Assembly (NCBI GenBank): GCA_963805795.1
Contig: CAWDVG010000004.1
Coordinates: 496,001 to 560,000, forward strand
Source: CAWARU01 sp963805795
Lineage (GTDB): Bacteria; Pseudomonadota; Gammaproteobacteria; UBA6186; Azoamicaceae
Direction: 5' to 3'
DNA: 64,000 nucleotides
Shown here: piece after piece, positions 8,867-17,596 of the stretch
Layout: each line of letters starts with the position of its first letter
Position numbering within the stretch: the stretch's first letter is position 1
Notes under the pieces: model-generated
Told to the model about the DNA's origin: nothing
The model's database searches: none
Seen by the model: the letters and a program-made list of their open reading frames with translations, nothing else
Program-made: the position numbers and the translations under genes

Positions 8867-10627
8867 CTAAAGTAAGAATATCAGAGAAAAATAACCACGC
8901 CAGTGATATTTACCTGTTGAGTTAACAGGTTTGGTTAAGGGCTTGGCATAATAAAAGTTCGCATCTAAACATTTCGTTAAATTTACACGCATACCAAGGC
9001 CAGCACTAGCTGCTTGCTGGGCTTGTGGAGGTGGGTTTGGGTCGAGATTCCAGACTTGGCCAGTATCGCAAAAAATATAATATTGGATTTTGTTCACATA
9101 GCATTCTAAAAAAGAAAGATAGGGAACATCGTAGCGAAGCTCAATAATGGCAGCCAGCCCATTATCTCCTAATATTTCCGAGGGATCATAACCCCGTCCA
9201 AGCGAGGGACCTCCGAAACCAAATTGAGCCGCCGATAGTAAAGGATGATAAGAAAATTGACCCGTAAACAATGTCGCTAAAGAAAAATCACAAGGTAAAG
9301 GCTGAAGACGTAAATATGTCCAATTGATTTTAGAAAAATCCACTTTACCCTGAGGGCGCGAAAGATAGGTAAAACCGGATGGATTTAGTATTTGCAAACC
9401 CTGCGTGAAAGTAGTTTGAAGATTATTAACCCCTTCAAATCTATCTACAATGCTATATTGCAAGCCAAAATGTACGGGTCGAATGCGATCATTATAAAGC
9501 AAGGTATATAAAAGATTCACTTTATCATTCAAATAGGTAAAGCCCGCAAGAAAATATAAATTTTCTTCTCGACTTCGAATATAAGGATAAGACCAATCAA
9601 TAGAATATACCTTATTTTGCCCTTGAATATGTAGGGGGGCTAACGCTCCGCCGGGGTATGATACAACATAACGACCTAAAAGATTAACGCGCATACCCTC
9701 ACATCCCACAGGTTTTGAATAGCGCAGCTGAGCGTAATTGAGTTCTCTAGTCCCGGTCGTCACAACTTGCCCTTGGGTTTCATCCCCTGCATAAAACCAA
9801 GAATTTTGGCTACCCGTAGCAATAAATTGCAAGGGCCCAAGATAAGGACTACCAAAATTATTCACAGCAAAACTGCCTTGTTCTAATTCCTGACAAACAA
9901 CAAAAATAAGATCGGATGCTCCCTGTGCTGTTTTCGAAGGCTTTAACATGGCTTTTACTGTCATGCCAGGGATATCATTGGCTAATAAAGCATACCGCTC
10001 AAGCGTTTTTGAATGCAAAGGCACGCATTGTTTGACTGCACAACCATATTTTAATAGAAGATCTGCCACACAGGGCTGAACATCCCCACTCACTTCTACA
10101 TGATCAATATATCCTGTCATGACTTGAAGCGTGACAACCCCATCCATAATTTTTTGTTGCGGCACGAGTACTTGCGTCAGAATATAACCCGCTTTGCTGT
10201 AACGGGTTGTCATTTCGGTGGCAATCTTTTGTAATTGAGCCAATGTTATTTTTTTACCTAACCGACAACGATAAGGCTCTAACAGTTCTTCTTCACAAAA
10301 AATCACTGGGTTAATAATGCGCAGCTCAGTGATTGTAAATTCCACTTTAGCTGCTTCTTTGGTTAAAGCATAACGTGGATGCCCAGTTTGAATCACTCCC
10401 CCTCCAAGCTCTGCACTTGGCAAAGTAGGCCGTGCAGCGGTTTCTTCGGCTGCACGACTAGGGCTTGCAGAGCTTGGAATAGAGGCTGCTCCGGATCCTA
10501 AAGGTTCGGCTAGGAGGGATGTCGGAAAATGAAGGATTATCACGAAGGAGAAAACTAGGCCAACAACAAAAATAGTACGTTTTATCCAATACGTGAAACC
10601 TAGATTAGGATGAGGACACAAATTCAT
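8867..10627 (-). CDS. TpsB outer-membrane transporter (ShlB/FhaC family)
   Basis: About 586 residues. The start at 10627 is preferred over an upstream ATG at 10723 because a GGGAAG lies 10 bases ahead and a proper signal peptide follows (hydrophobic run, then SLLA-EP). After a Pro/Ser/Ala linker comes a ShlB-type POTRA region (GYILTQVLVPQQKIMDG; VTLQVMTGYIDHVEVSG), then the barrel, with the family's lid-loop-like motif FGFGGPSLGRGYDPSE and a terminal aromatic strand (YFSLIFLL). In the family it binds the TPS domain of its partner in the periplasm and translocates it. It lies between two divergent TpsA genes, so it may serve both. Confidence 0.93.
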   Translation of the reverse strand: MNLCPHPNLGFTYWIKRTIFVVGLVFSFVIILHFPTSLLAEPLGSGAASIPSSASPSRAAEETAARPTLPSAELGGGVIQTGHPRYALTKEAAKVEFTITELRIINPVIFCEEELLEPYRCRLGKKITLAQLQKIATEMTTRYSKAGYILTQVLVPQQKIMDGVVTLQVMTGYIDHVEVSGDVQPCVADLLLKYGCAVKQCVPLHSKTLERYALLANDIPGMTVKAMLKPSKTAQGASDLIFVVCQELEQGSFAVNNFGSPYLGPLQFIATGSQNSWFYAGDETQGQVVTTGTRELNYAQLRYSKPVGCEGMRVNLLGRYVVSYPGGALAPLHIQGQNKVYSIDWSYPYIRSREENLYFLAGFTYLNDKVNLLYTLLYNDRIRPVHFGLQYSIVDRFEGVNNLQTTFTQGLQILNPSGFTYLSRPQGKVDFSKINWTYLRLQPLPCDFSLATLFTGQFSYHPLLSAAQFGFGGPSLGRGYDPSEILGDNGLAAIIELRYDVPYLSFLECYVNKIQYYIFCDTGQVWNLDPNPPPQAQQAASAGLGMRVNLTKCLDANFYYAKPLTKPVNSTGKYHWRGYFSLIFLL

Positions 10628-10809
10628 GCCAGACTGCTTCCCTGCTAAAAAAATAAAATATAAGAAAAAGGCCAATAATGCCGAACAAGGCCCTATTCTA
10701 TTACAAGAAATTTTTGCTGTCATGCAATATTAGGTATGCTTAGGGTAATTTAACTGGATATCTTTCCTATAATGATTGAAAGGAGCAAAATGGAAGCAGT
10801 TTCTTTACA

Positions 10810-12804
10810 ATGCAAAAGCACAATAAGAAAGGGTCAGGGAAGATTGTTTTAAGGTGGGTCATCATAGGATTCATAGCCTACCCCTATCCCATTTTTGCTA
10901 ATGAGCCAGCCATTATTCATCCCAGTGGCGGACAAGTTGTTGAAGGTCAAGCCAGTATTGCAATCAATCCTTCTAATCCGCATCATCAAATCATTACCCA
11001 AACCACCCCACAAGCCATTATCGATTGGAACCGTTTTAGCATTGGTGCCAATGAAATCACAGAATTTAAACAACCCGGTTCCGATTCCGTGGTTTTGAAT
11101 AGAGTCACAGGTGGCTTTCCCTCTGATATTTGGGGAACACTCAAATCGAACGGCCACGTTTTTTTAATAAACCCTGCTGGGATTACCGTTTGGAAAGGTG
11201 GAAAAATAGATGTGGCCAGCTGGGTGGCTAGCACTGCTCATATTAGCAATAAAGATTTTTTAGCAGGCATTGTCTCTGGCAATTATCATTTTCGTCAAGC
11301 GCCTGGGGATGCTTTTGCAGTCGTTAATCATGGAGAAATTACGATTAAAGAAGGTGGGTTAGCTGCATTGGTGGGACCTGGCGCTGCCAATTATGGAGTG
11401 ATTAAAGCGCGATTAAGTCGAGTGATTCTTGCAGAAGGAACTGAATATACTTTAGTAGATACCTATGGGGATGGATTAATTCAATTTGCCATCAACCAAC
11501 CTTCTATTACTGCACAAATAAAAACCTCGGATGGCAAAGCATTTAAACATGCGGTTGCTAATACCGGAAAAATAGAAGCTGAGGGTGGGAAGGTGGTACT
11601 GATGACCACCGGTGCAGTTAAAAATGTATTAGATGAAGTGATTAATACCAGCGGTGTTATCAGAGCCAATTCCATCAAAATAGAAAAGGGCGGCATCGTT
11701 AATATTTATAATGTCAATGCGAATGTTGGGGCAGTTAATCATCATAGGGACGTTGGAGCGGCTGCAATACCCCTGCGAAGGATGGCAGCCAAAGTTCTAC
11801 CGGGCGCACCGCCACCCAAAGAAACCACAGCATCTTCACAACCGCAAGCCACTAGTACTATTCTTAGTGCAACAAGTCCTGCTGCTGCGATTGCAGGAGC
11901 ACAAGCTTCTACCCCCCACACAGCTAGTGGTTATAAGCCGCCAAGTATTAATGAACAACTTTCAACGAGTACAAATCCTGTTACAGTAACACCGCCTGCG
12001 GCCCCAGCGGCACCACCACCGGCGCCTGCTGCCCCGGCTCCAGCACCTGCGCCGGCTCCAGCACCCACACCGGCTCCGGCTCCGGCACCTGCTGCGCCCG
12101 CACCTGCTCCGGCGCCTGCTCCAGCACCCGCACCGGCTCCGGCGCCTGCACCGGCTCCAGCCCCTGCAGCTCCCGCTCCCACCCCAGCAGCGACTCCAAC
12201 TCCTACACCTACGCCTGCAGCAACCCCAACACCAGGACCAACAACAGGGGCGGCACCCTCTGGAGAAGCACCAACGGGGACAGCAGGAGCAGGACCTGTG
12301 CAAGCACCAACAAGCACCAGCAGTGTCATTGGAGGAGGGTTCGAAGGTCAGGAAATTCCAATTAATGCTGAAGCCGCAGCAGGTCGAGAGGGAGTGGCTG
12401 AGGGTGTCTTTAATAATCCGGATGCCATTGAGAAAACAGAAGTTGTCATTAGAAGTGGCGGTTGTGGCGAAAATAATCCTTCTAGTCAATGTATAGAGAA
12501 TCCATTAGGTGTGCCGATGAGCCAAGAAGCCATTTCCAAGGCTTTAGGAGAAAATAAAAATGCACCCATTACGCCAGATGGAGTGAATGGAGTTGATCCA
12601 GGGACGATTGGCGGTGGTGTTATCGATCAAGAAAAGATAACAAATGCAGATGCTGCTGGTGGGGATGAATCTTTATTTGCAAAGAGCCAGGGTGAGTGGA
12701 GCATTGAAAATATCAACCGAACGCCAGAATATCTAGAAAATTTGGGGCCAGATGTATCCAATAATAAGAAAACAACAAAACAAAACCTACAAAAATTGCC
12801 TTAG
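10810..12804 (+). CDS. TpsA2: second filamentous-haemagglutinin-type exoprotein
   Basis: 664 residues. Signal peptide and TPS domain (to about residue 290, NPAGI motif present) match TpsA1, then the sequence diverges. The middle is low complexity, with long alternating Ala-Pro runs (about 395-500). The last ~130 residues resemble the TpsA1 tail (shared VPMSQEAISKALGENKNAP and EYLENLGPD). It is shorter than TpsA1 because the second haemagglutinin region is missing. Start choice is uncertain: the best-placed ATG after AAGGAG (10790) is out of frame, whereas the in-frame ATG at 10810 has only a distant GGAAG. A TATAAT box occurs at 10768-10773. It is divergent from tpsB. Confidence 0.85.
   Translation: MQKHNKKGSGKIVLRWVIIGFIAYPYPIFANEPAIIHPSGGQVVEGQASIAINPSNPHHQIITQTTPQAIIDWNRFSIGANEITEFKQPGSDSVVLNRVTGGFPSDIWGTLKSNGHVFLINPAGITVWKGGKIDVASWVASTAHISNKDFLAGIVSGNYHFRQAPGDAFAVVNHGEITIKEGGLAALVGPGAANYGVIKARLSRVILAEGTEYTLVDTYGDGLIQFAINQPSITAQIKTSDGKAFKHAVANTGKIEAEGGKVVLMTTGAVKNVLDEVINTSGVIRANSIKIEKGGIVNIYNVNANVGAVNHHRDVGAAAIPLRRMAAKVLPGAPPPKETTASSQPQATSTILSATSPAAAIAGAQASTPHTASGYKPPSINEQLSTSTNPVTVTPPAAPAAPPPAPAAPAPAPAPAPAPTPAPAPAPAAPAPAPAPAPAPAPAPAPAPAPAPAAPAPTPAATPTPTPTPAATPTPGPTTGAAPSGEAPTGTAGAGPVQAPTSTSSVIGGGFEGQEIPINAEAAAGREGVAEGVFNNPDAIEKTEVVIRSGGCGENNPSSQCIENPLGVPMSQEAISKALGENKNAPITPDGVNGVDPGTIGGGVIDQEKITNADAAGGDESLFAKSQGEWSIENINRTPEYLENLGPDVSNNKKTTKQNLQKLP
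10846..11680. repeat. Long inverted repeat, right arm (5' part of tpsA2)
   Basis: Mate of 7871-8705 in opposite orientation. It covers the signal peptide and TPS domain codons of tpsA2. Near-perfect identity implies a recent duplication or ongoing gene conversion, and makes the 2.1 kb between the arms a candidate invertible segment. Confidence 0.93.
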
Positions 12805-12877
12805 AAATAATGATTAGGGTTTGTTGACATTTGAATTTGCTTTAGATCGAAAAAGCAAGTGGGATTGTCCATTGGAT

Positions 12878-13606
12878 CTACGACAAATCTCCAGCTAAAA
12901 ACTGAATTAAGGTAATGGCTGCCAAGGCTGTTGTTTCTGTCCGCAAAATTCTGGGGCCTAATTGAACCGCAATAAAACCCTGCGACTCAGCATATTGTTT
13001 TTCTTCAAAGGTAAAACCACCTTCTGGCCCAACCATAATTCCCACCGAACCACAGATAGAAATATCTTTTAAATTCTTTTCGGATCGATGGTCTAAAAAA
13101 AGTTTGGTTTGCGTATTCGCAGCTTTTGCCCAATCTTTGCAGGGCTGAATGGAAAGAAGCTCGGGAATTCGATTACGCCCACATTGTTCACAAGCAGCGA
13201 TTAACGTCTTTTGCCAATGCAGCATTTTTTTCTCTTCACGCTCTCCTTTTAAATGCACATCACAACGAGTCGACAATAACGGCGTAATTTGGCTTATTCC
13301 TAGTTCGGTTGCTTTTTGCAAGGTATAGTCCATTCTGTCGGCTTTCGAAATCACTTGACCCAAATGAATTGAAAGTGGGGATTCTCTATTTATAAGAATG
13401 TTGTCTTTAATGAGGACGGTTAAGTGATGATGTCTTGCTTCAATAATATCTGCTGGATATTCATATCCATCACCATTAAACAATATAATTTTATCTTTTT
13501 CTTTTAATCTTAAAACAGTCAGTACGTGCAGCGTAGCCTGTTTATCTAAAGCAATTTTTTCGCCCCTCGCTAAGGCAGTTTCATGATAAATTCTCGGAAC
13601 CCGCAT
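12878..13606 (-). CDS. rsmE: 16S rRNA (uracil-1498-N3)-methyltransferase RsmE
   Basis: A 242-residue SPOUT-class methyltransferase that methylates N3 of U1498 in 16S rRNA using SAM. Diagnostic stretches: VLRLKEKDKIILFNGDG in the N-terminal PUA-like part, SKADRMDYTLQKATELGI, and the knot motifs GIMVGPEGGFTFEE and LGPRILRTETTALAAI near the C terminus. Length is normal for the family. It lies downstream of ahcY and metK on the same strand, separated by an R2 repeat. Grouping a SAM-using enzyme with SAM-recycling genes is sensible. Confidence 0.96.
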   Translation of the reverse strand: MRVPRIYHETALARGEKIALDKQATLHVLTVLRLKEKDKIILFNGDGYEYPADIIEARHHHLTVLIKDNILINRESPLSIHLGQVISKADRMDYTLQKATELGISQITPLLSTRCDVHLKGEREEKKMLHWQKTLIAACEQCGRNRIPELLSIQPCKDWAKAANTQTKLFLDHRSEKNLKDISICGSVGIMVGPEGGFTFEEKQYAESQGFIAVQLGPRILRTETTALAAITLIQFLAGDLS

Positions 13607-13628
13607 TTTGTTTTTTATCCTTTTTTTC

Positions 13629-13723
13629 TATACTCTCCGCCGATTGATTTTAGGCACAAAACGGTAGGAAGCCGTTTTGGACGCTGTGCGCAACAACGCA
13701 TAAAATCTATCGGCAAAGAGTAT
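13629..13723. repeat. R2 MITE-like repeat between ahcY and rsmE
   Basis: A ~95 bp element bounded by TATACTCT and AAGAGTATT with inner blocks GATTTTAGGC and GCGCAACAACGC shared with copies near 23021, 47791, 48303 and 52788. It also contains its own ACGG/CCGT hairpin. It is more diverged than the other copies. Confidence 0.75.
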
Positions 13724-13725
13724 TT

Positions 13726-15012
13726 TTAGTATCGATATAGATCGGATTTATAGGGCCCCGCCACTGGAACTCCTATGTACTCCGCCTGGGCCGCACTTAA
13801 GGTATTTAAACGAATGCCCAACTTATCCAAGTGCAGTCTTGCGACTTTTTCATCGAGTATTCTGGGCAATCTATGAATATCCACAGAGTACCTTGTTGCG
13901 CCACTCCATAATTCAATTTGTGCTAATACCTGATTGGTAAAAGACATAGACATTACAAAACTGGGATGTCCAGTTGCACAACCTAGATTAACCAATCGCC
14001 CTTCTGCTAATAATATAAGCCGTTTGCCATCCGGAAAAATCACTTGATCAACTTGTGGTTTTATATTTTCCCAAGGATATTGCCGCAGGGCAGCAATATC
14101 AATTTCAGAATCAAAATGACCAATATTACAAAGGATTGCATTATTTTTCATCTGTTGCATATGTTCCAACGTGACTACATCTACATTGCCTGTAGCCGTT
14201 ACAAAAATATCCCCTAAAGATGCGGCCTCGAACATTGTCATCACAGAATAGCCCTCCATAGCGGCTTGTAATGCACAAATGGGGTCTATTTCAACAATGA
14301 TAATTTTGGCTCCTAAACTCTTTAAAGACTGCGCACAGCCTTTCCCCACATCCCCAAAACCTGCAATAACAGCTCGTTTGCCCGCTATCATAACATCAGT
14401 AGCACGTTTGATGCCATCCACCAAAGATTCCCGACAGCCGTACAAATTATCAAATTTGGATTTTGTTACAGAATTGTTCACGTCAATAACAGGAGCTCTT
14501 AATAAACCTTTCTGTTTCAATTCAAACAAACGATGAATCCCCGTTGTGGTTTCTTCAGAAATACCCTTGATATTTTTTAATAAATCGGGATGTTGGATAT
14601 GAACCAGTTGGGTGAGATCACCCCCATCATCGAGTAATAAATTAGGTCTCCAATCATGGGGCCCAAGGAGCGTATTCTCAATACAATCCCAATACTCTAC
14701 TTCGCTTTCATTCTTCCAGGCAAAGACTGGAATACCTTGGGCAGCAATGGCTGCAGCAGCGTGATCTTGGGTTGAAAAAATGTTACAAGAAGCCCAACGG
14801 AGCTCTGCACCGAGAGCAATTAATGTCTCTATTAATACCGCAGTTTGGATGGTCATGTGCAGGCAGCCTGCTATCCTTGCACCTTTTAAAGGTTTTAATT
14901 TCATATACTCCTTTCGCAATTGCATTAATCCTGGCATCTCCAGTTCTGCGATACTGATTTCTTTGCGGCCAAAATCTGCAAGTGAAAGATCGGCGACTTT
15001 ATAATCACTCAT
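13726..15012 (-). CDS. ahcY: Adenosylhomocysteinase
   Basis: A 428-residue enzyme that hydrolyses S-adenosylhomocysteine to adenosine and homocysteine. Visible are the substrate-domain motifs (GCLHMTIQTAVLIETL; SCNIFSTQDHAAAA), the NAD-binding motif GFGDVGKGCAQSLKSLGA, GNVDVV, and the C-terminal family ending GPYKSDLYRY, where most members have PDHYRY. Length is normal for the bacterial form. The start lies 17 bases after the metK stop, so metK and ahcY are almost certainly co-transcribed to run the methyl cycle. No SAH riboswitch-like structure was seen in the short spacer. Confidence 0.97.
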   Translation of the reverse strand: MSDYKVADLSLADFGRKEISIAELEMPGLMQLRKEYMKLKPLKGARIAGCLHMTIQTAVLIETLIALGAELRWASCNIFSTQDHAAAAIAAQGIPVFAWKNESEVEYWDCIENTLLGPHDWRPNLLLDDGGDLTQLVHIQHPDLLKNIKGISEETTTGIHRLFELKQKGLLRAPVIDVNNSVTKSKFDNLYGCRESLVDGIKRATDVMIAGKRAVIAGFGDVGKGCAQSLKSLGAKIIIVEIDPICALQAAMEGYSVMTMFEAASLGDIFVTATGNVDVVTLEHMQQMKNNAILCNIGHFDSEIDIAALRQYPWENIKPQVDQVIFPDGKRLILLAEGRLVNLGCATGHPSFVMSMSFTNQVLAQIELWSGATRYSVDIHRLPRILDEKVARLHLDKLGIRLNTLSAAQAEYIGVPVAGPYKSDLYRY

Positions 15013-15029
15013 GATAAAATTCCTGTATA

Positions 15030-16190
15030 TTAAAGACCAGCGGCTTCTTTTAAAACGTCAGCCATATCTATTTTTTCCCAGCTAAAATGAGGTTCCTCCC
15101 GACCAAAATGGCCATAGACTGCTGTTTCTTGGTAAATAGGTCTTAATAAATCCAACTTTTCAATAATTTTGGCCGGTCTTAAATCAAAAAATTCATTGAC
15201 CAATTGTGTGATACGCTCATCACTTAATTTCCCCGTTCCAAATGTTTCAATAGAAACCGACGTAGGATTCGCCACTCCAATTGCATATGAAACTTGAATT
15301 TCTAAACGGTCAGCAATAGTTGCAGCCACTAAATTCTTTGCAACATAACGCGCCATATAACAAGCAGAACGATCAACCTTAGAGGGGTCTTTGCCTGAAA
15401 AAGCACCGCCTCCATGTCGCGCCATGCCGCCATAAGTATCCACAATGATTTTTCGTCCTGTTAAACCACAATCCCCCATCGGGCCGCCAATCACAAAACG
15501 TCCTGTAGGATTGACTAAATATCGCGTATTCATGGTTATTAAATGAGCTGGAATAACCGGTTTGATGATTTCTTCAATAACCGCTTCTGTCAAAATATCA
15601 TAAGCGATATCGGGATCATGTTGCGTTGATAAAACCACTGTTTCTACAGAAACCGGTTTACCATTTTCATATAAAAAAGTAATTTGGCTTTTTGCATCCG
15701 GACGCAGCCAAGGTAAAATTTTGGATCTTCTGGTCTCAGACTGACGTTTAACCAGTTTGTGTGCATAATAGATAGGGGCGGGCATCCCTACTTCTGTTTC
15801 ATTACTCGCATAACCAAACATAAGACCTTGATCTCCAGCACCTTGTTCGTGATCGACAGTGGCTGTCACTCCCTTTGAAATATCGCTAGATTGTTTGCCA
15901 ATGGCATTTAATACTGCACATGAATCGCCATCAAAGCCCACATCTGAATGGGTGTAACCAATATCGTTAATGGTTTTTCTAGCGAGCAACTCTAAATCCA
16001 CCCAAGCATTCGTACTGATTTCTCCCCCTACCAACACCATCCCTGTCTTTACAAAGGTCTCACAAGCAACCCGCGCCATTTTATCCTTCGCGATAATGGC
16101 ATCCAGAATGGCATCCGAGATTTGATCTGCAATTTTATCGGGGTGACCCTCAGAAACAGATTCCGAGGTAAATAAGAAACGTTTATTCAT
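15030..16190 (-). CDS. metK: S-adenosylmethionine synthase
   Basis: About 386 residues from the preferred start, encoding MNKRFLFTSESVSEGHPDK. In-frame ATGs at 16199 and 16226 would add residues not typical of the family. Signature motifs are present: GHPDKIADQISDAILD, GAGDQGLMFGYA, and the glycine-rich GGGAFSGKDPSKVDRS. The enzyme joins methionine and ATP to make SAM. It is first in the metK-ahcY operon and divergent from the QEGLA protein. The short upstream region shows no SAM riboswitch. Confidence 0.97.
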   Translation of the reverse strand: MNKRFLFTSESVSEGHPDKIADQISDAILDAIIAKDKMARVACETFVKTGMVLVGGEISTNAWVDLELLARKTINDIGYTHSDVGFDGDSCAVLNAIGKQSSDISKGVTATVDHEQGAGDQGLMFGYASNETEVGMPAPIYYAHKLVKRQSETRRSKILPWLRPDAKSQITFLYENGKPVSVETVVLSTQHDPDIAYDILTEAVIEEIIKPVIPAHLITMNTRYLVNPTGRFVIGGPMGDCGLTGRKIIVDTYGGMARHGGGAFSGKDPSKVDRSACYMARYVAKNLVAATIADRLEIQVSYAIGVANPTSVSIETFGTGKLSDERITQLVNEFFDLRPAKIIEKLDLLRPIYQETAVYGHFGREEPHFSWEKIDMADVLKEAAGL

Positions 16191-16306
16191 ATGGGGCATC
16201 CTATGTTTAATATTAAAGTATATCAAAAAAAGAACCCTTAAACTCTATTAAGAATGAACTATCCTATAGATATTAGATATACGCAGAATATAAGGTCCTA
16301 GGGCAC

Positions 16307-17596
16307 ATGGCCAATAACGATACACTATATAGTACCATACGTGAACTTTCTGATAGGATTGTCTTTGCACAACGTCCTATTCGCATATTAGATGCTTTAA
16401 AATGGAATCCTGAAGTTCAGGCCGATTTTTTCAAAAATAACTTTAAAAAATTGCCCCCTATTACAAAAGAGAGTTATGAGCACAATCCATTAAGATTTGA
16501 TCCAGATAAAAAAATTGAGGAACTTCAGGAAATTGAACGAGATATCAAACGACTATTGGGACAATATAATACTGTGGGTATTATTATGGGTAGAATGTGC
16601 CGGGAATATGCTATGGTAGTTCGCATGCTCCAAGATCGAGGGACTGCTGAGTTCACTAAAATGTCTCAACAACTCTATGGTAGTTCTCATGATGCATTTT
16701 ATGCTGGTGCACCTACATTGCAAGATATGGCCATATTACTTTCCAACGCCCTTAATTTTGTCCATCAAAAAGAACAGCATCCTGATGACATAAAACAATT
16801 GAGTAGCGATCAAGTCGTTGAAACTTTATCAAAACGTTTACAACTTTATTTTGGCGATCCTGATGGTTGCGAGGCTCGAGTTAAGTTGAGTGATGATATT
16901 ATTGCCGATGCTGCTGCAGGTGCAGAGTGTGTTAGAATCCGTAAAACTGGTATGTTCAGCAAAAGGGAATTGCGCGTTTTTGAAGTCCATGAGGGTTGGG
17001 TGCATTTAGGAACAACCTTGAATGGTTTAAGCCAACCCGTTTGTACCTTTTTAAGTAAAGGTCCTCCTTCTTCTACTGTTACACAAGAAGGCTTAGCCAT
17101 TATTATGGAAATGTTTACTTTTTCTTCGCATCCCGATCGTTTACAGGGATTAACCGATCGCGTTACTGCCATTAACATGGCAGAAAATGGTGCCAATTTC
17201 ATTGAGGTTTTTAATTTTTTTAGAGAACAAAATTTTACGGATGAAGAGGCTTATATACGAACAAATCGTGTGTTTCGTGGCAGTGTGCCCGATGGTGGGC
17301 CTTTTACTAAAGATTTAGTCTACAATAAAGGCTTTATATTAATTTTTAACTATATGCGCCTTGCTATCCAGCAAGGCAAGCTATCTAGCATTCCTTTGCT
17401 TTTTCTTGGAAAAACCACCTTAGAAGATTTACATCTGCTGGGTGATCTGGTTGAGGAAGGGATGATTATCCCCCCTAAATTTGTTCCACCTCAATTCCAA
17501 GATCTGGCTGCCTTAAGTTCCTGGATGTGTTATTCATTATTTCTAAATCAATTGGATTTAAAACGTTTGGCGAAGGAATATAAAGGAATTTTATAA
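16307..17596 (+). CDS. QEGLA-motif protein (DUF1704, putative metallopeptidase)
   Basis: A 429-residue protein of the family annotated as flavohemoglobin expression-modulating QEGLA motif protein. The motif is visible in TVTQEGLAIIMEMFTF (about residues 262-277), preceded by VHEGWVHLGTTLNG. Relatives of this fold include the eukaryotic MATCAP tyrosine carboxypeptidases, where an HExxxH-like motif binds zinc; here the His of VHEGWVH and the Glu of QEGLA are candidate ligands by analogy. No signal peptide or membrane segment is seen. The 3' end overlaps the convergent transporter gene by 49 bases. The substrate is unknown. Confidence 0.8.
   Translation: MANNDTLYSTIRELSDRIVFAQRPIRILDALKWNPEVQADFFKNNFKKLPPITKESYEHNPLRFDPDKKIEELQEIERDIKRLLGQYNTVGIIMGRMCREYAMVVRMLQDRGTAEFTKMSQQLYGSSHDAFYAGAPTLQDMAILLSNALNFVHQKEQHPDDIKQLSSDQVVETLSKRLQLYFGDPDGCEARVKLSDDIIADAAAGAECVRIRKTGMFSKRELRVFEVHEGWVHLGTTLNGLSQPVCTFLSKGPPSSTVTQEGLAIIMEMFTFSSHPDRLQGLTDRVTAINMAENGANFIEVFNFFREQNFTDEEAYIRTNRVFRGSVPDGGPFTKDLVYNKGFILIFNYMRLAIQQGKLSSIPLLFLGKTTLEDLHLLGDLVEEGMIIPPKFVPPQFQDLAALSSWMCYSLFLNQLDLKRLAKEYKGIL

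Noticed and set aside
12000..12240. Possible CRISPR-like or tandem repeat array
   Set aside because: The repetition is in-frame Ala-Pro codon usage within tpsA2, without spacers or constant repeat units.
11931..12489. Three minus-strand ORFs (72-175 codons) opposite tpsA2
   Set aside because: They are antisense shadows of the Ala-Pro codon repeat, with Gly/Ala or Arg/Cys/Trp-rich low-complexity products and no start signals.
16191..16306. SAM riboswitch upstream of metK
   Set aside because: The gap between the divergent genes is short and shows no conserved stem arrangement of known SAM riboswitches.
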